Assembly: GCA_041678005.1 (NCBI GenBank)
Contig: JBAYOW010000034.1
Span: 1 to 22,133, forward strand
DNA: 22,133 nucleotides
From: Sulfurivermis sp041678005
Lineage (GTDB): Bacteria > Pseudomonadota > Gammaproteobacteria > Thiohalomonadales > Thiohalomonadaceae
Direction: 5' to 3'
Below are positions 20,810 to 22,133 of this stretch, piece after piece. The translations under genes and the position numbers were made by a program. The notes under the pieces are model-generated. The model was not told the DNA's origin and did not search any database. It saw only the letters and a program-made list of their open reading frames with translations. Positions within the stretch are counted from its first letter, which is position 1. The number at the start of each line of letters is the position of its first letter.

Positions 20810-21414
20810 AAGAAATTTTAGTCCTGTACTACAGCCGTCATGGCTCAGTTGCCGAGATGGCGCGTCTGATCGCGCGTGGTATCGAGGAAATACCATCCAT
20901 GTCCGCCCGCTTGCGCACAGTGCCGAAAGTATCGCCAGAATGCACTGCCGTGGCCCCTGAGGTGCCAAGCAAAGGCGCGCCTTATGCCGAGCTGCATGAT
21001 TTGGAGGAATGTGTGGGTCTGGCCTTGGGCAGTCCAACCCATTTTGGCAACATGGCCGCCTCGCTCAAGTATTTTATAGATTGCACCAGCCCACTTTGGC
21101 TATCCGGCAGTCTCATCGGCAAGCCAGCCGCAGTCTTTACCTCAACTTCCAGCCTGCATGGTGGTCAGGAAAGCACGCTGCTAAGCATGATGTTGCCGTT
21201 GCTGCACCACGGCATGCTTGTTCTTGGCCTGCCCTACAGCGAAACCAAACTACTGCATACACATGGTGGAGGGACTCCCTATGGCCCGTCTCATCATGCA
21301 GGTGCCGACAATACCTTGCCTATAAATGAAGATGAAAAAGTTCTCTGTCTGGCCTTGGGGCGGCGTCTGGCTCTGACGGCGCGCGCGCAACTTGAGGCAG
21401 GCAACATCCGATGA
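20806..21414 (+). CDS. wrbA: NAD(P)H:quinone oxidoreductase, WrbA family flavodoxin-like protein
   Basis: A 202-residue flavodoxin-fold FMN protein. The FMN phosphate loop is YYSRHGSVAEMARLIARGIEE (residues 7-27), and the isoalloxazine loop is GSPTHFGNMAASLKYFID (about 73-90). The WrbA hallmark TSTSSLHGGQESTLLSMMLPLLHHGMLVLGLPYSE follows, with GGGTPYGPSHHAG near 150-162. WrbA enzymes make two-electron reductions of quinones and protect against oxidative stress. ATG 20806 overlaps the arsC stop as ATGA, and the wrbA stop overlaps the DUF2069 start likewise, which indicates translational coupling. Confidence 0.95.
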   Translation: MKEILVLYYSRHGSVAEMARLIARGIEEIPSMSARLRTVPKVSPECTAVAPEVPSKGAPYAELHDLEECVGLALGSPTHFGNMAASLKYFIDCTSPLWLSGSLIGKPAAVFTSTSSLHGGQESTLLSMMLPLLHHGMLVLGLPYSETKLLHTHGGGTPYGPSHHAGADNTLPINEDEKVLCLALGRRLALTARAQLEAGNIR

Positions 21415-21785
21415 ATCGCCTGCTATTGACACGCACTGCCACCCTTATCAGTTATTGCGGTCTCATCGCCTTGTTGCTTGCCTGGCAGCTCTGGCTTTCG
21501 CCTTCTAGCCTGCCTACCGGCCTGGTCTTGACCGTACTGCTTGGCCCATTGTTATTGCCACTGCACGGCTTGTTGCGTGGACGAGCAAAAAGTTATTTCT
21601 GGACCAGCCTGCTGGCCTTATTCTATCTCTTGCATGCCGCTGGCGAACTCTTTGCTACGCCAGAAGATAGGCCTTTGGCAACTATAGAGTTCATTCTGGC
21701 ACTAATACTTTTTATTGCTGCCCTCGCCTATGTACGCCTCATGGGAGGAGTAATTCCACGCCGGAGTGGATCGGATGTTGGTTGA
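21411..21785 (+). CDS. DUF2069 small integral membrane protein
   Basis: A 124-residue protein with about four transmembrane segments (residues about 8-26, 33-52, 59-76, 88-107). Polar motifs typical of DUF2069 lie between them: LRGRAKSYFWTSLLALFYLLHAAGEL. It ends in a short basic tail (RLMGGVIPRRSGSD). The family is common in gamma- and betaproteobacteria directly downstream of wrbA, as here, but its function is unknown. The gene overlaps wrbA by four bases (ATGA). No terminator is obvious after it; repeat copy C begins 60 bases downstream. Confidence 0.88.
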   Translation: MNRLLLTRTATLISYCGLIALLLAWQLWLSPSSLPTGLVLTVLLGPLLLPLHGLLRGRAKSYFWTSLLALFYLLHAAGELFATPEDRPLATIEFILALILFIAALAYVRLMGGVIPRRSGSDVG

Positions 21786-21844
21786 TTTACCGTAGGCCAT
21801 ATTTTAGTCCGCAAATACACGGCCCCATGAGCTCATCTTTAATG

Positions 21845-22110
21845 CAGGGCAAAATCATACTAGATTACTTTTTAACCAAAAAGTAGTTCCTCCTGGATTC
21901 CCGCCTGCGCGGGAATGACGGTTCTGAGTCGAGCGCTTGCTTGATGGCTTAACATCACAATAGACACCGACATCAGCTAGAGGAGTTACAGCATCCGGCG
22001 CAATGCCCGTTGGTTATTGCGCCATACATTACCTGCAACACCCATCGTGGCCAAAGCCCCTGCTCAAAGCTCCCCTCTCCCGCTTGCGGGAGAGGGGCTG
22101 GGGGAGAGGG
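21845..22110. repeat. Composite palindromic repeat, copy C (inverted relative to copy B)
   Basis: The core 21845-21964 is the reverse complement of 9040-9158. It starts CAGGGCAAAATC, contains the hairpin TACTTTTT-AACC-AAAAAGTA, then ATTCCC-N8-GGGAAT (21897-21916) and a conserved stretch ending AATAGA. Next come the GGCGCAAT-N11-ATTGCGCC hairpin (21997-22023), a 48-base insert absent from copy B, and a perfect 12-base stem CCCCTCTCCCGC with a TT loop (22072-22097). It is non-coding and fills most of the 348 bases after the DUF2069 gene. It could serve as that operon's terminator, but it lacks a T-run. Confidence 0.85.
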
Positions 22111-22118
22111 TAATAATA

Positions 22119-22133
22119 GCCTGCGGGAATGAC
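22119..22133. repeat. Start of another dRS3-like repeat, cut by the window end
   Basis: GCCTGCGGGAATGAC matches the right half of the ATTCCC-N8-GGGAAT module with its TGAC flank in copy C (21903-21919), two bases shorter. A further repeat unit may continue outside the window. Confidence 0.45.

Overview
This is a chromosomal window from a gammaproteobacterium. Gene content and order support that: bamD<>rluD-pgeF...clpB is the arrangement of E. coli and relatives, DUF2066-perM-hda is a typical gammaproteobacterial cluster, and arsC(yfgD)-wrbA-DUF2069 is another. Codon use is of moderate GC. No ribosomal RNA or other phylogenetic marker is present, so I do not name a genus. Most genes are housekeeping. 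The unusual material lies in the spacers and in a few residues of known proteins.

Layout. 1-1224: a hairpin-forming dispersed repeat, an AT-rich DJ-1/PfpI gene (-), and a 550-base spacer holding a decayed tyrosine-recombinase N-terminus. 1225-4051 (+): exported DUF2066 protein, AI-2E/PerM-type membrane protein and Hda. 4052-4313: spacer with two repeat fragments. 4314-8430 (+): sucC-sucD (succinyl-CoA synthetase), then nadE-glnB (NAD synthetase and PII). A near-consensus sigma-54 promoter lies in the last codons of sucD. 8431-9285: 855 bases of non-coding DNA with a broken ISAs1-type transposase fragment and a composite palindromic repeat. 9286-10047 (-): bamD. 10109-16390 (+): rluD, pgeF, a ZIP metal transporter, a GcvR-like double-ACT protein, a peptide deformylase, and clpB with a sigma-32 type heat-shock promoter. 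16477-19580 (-): a four-gene operon, read TlpA-like thiol oxidoreductase, SoxW-like thioredoxin, TolC-family outer-membrane protein, periplasmic adaptor, with no inner-membrane pump. 19736-20185 (-): LysM lipoprotein with its own terminator. 20459-21785 (+): arsC-like, wrbA and DUF2069, overlapping by 4 bases each. 21786-22133: a second, inverted copy of the composite repeat.

How the genes work together. sucCD (2-oxoglutarate oxidation), nadE (NAD made from ammonia or glutamine) and glnB (2-oxoglutarate/nitrogen sensor) form a carbon/nitrogen/NAD neighbourhood. The NadE here keeps its amidase domain but shows Gly where the family has the nucleophilic Cys. BamD (outer-membrane assembly), RluD (ribosome), deformylase and ClpB are core growth and proteostasis functions. 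The minus-strand thiol/efflux operon is a coherent envelope module.

The most interesting points are the Cys-less NadE-PII pair with its candidate sigma-54 promoter, the pump-less thiol/efflux operon, and the inverted repeats that bracket about 13 kb. I found no CRISPR array, no RNA gene, and no clearly new defence or mobile system.
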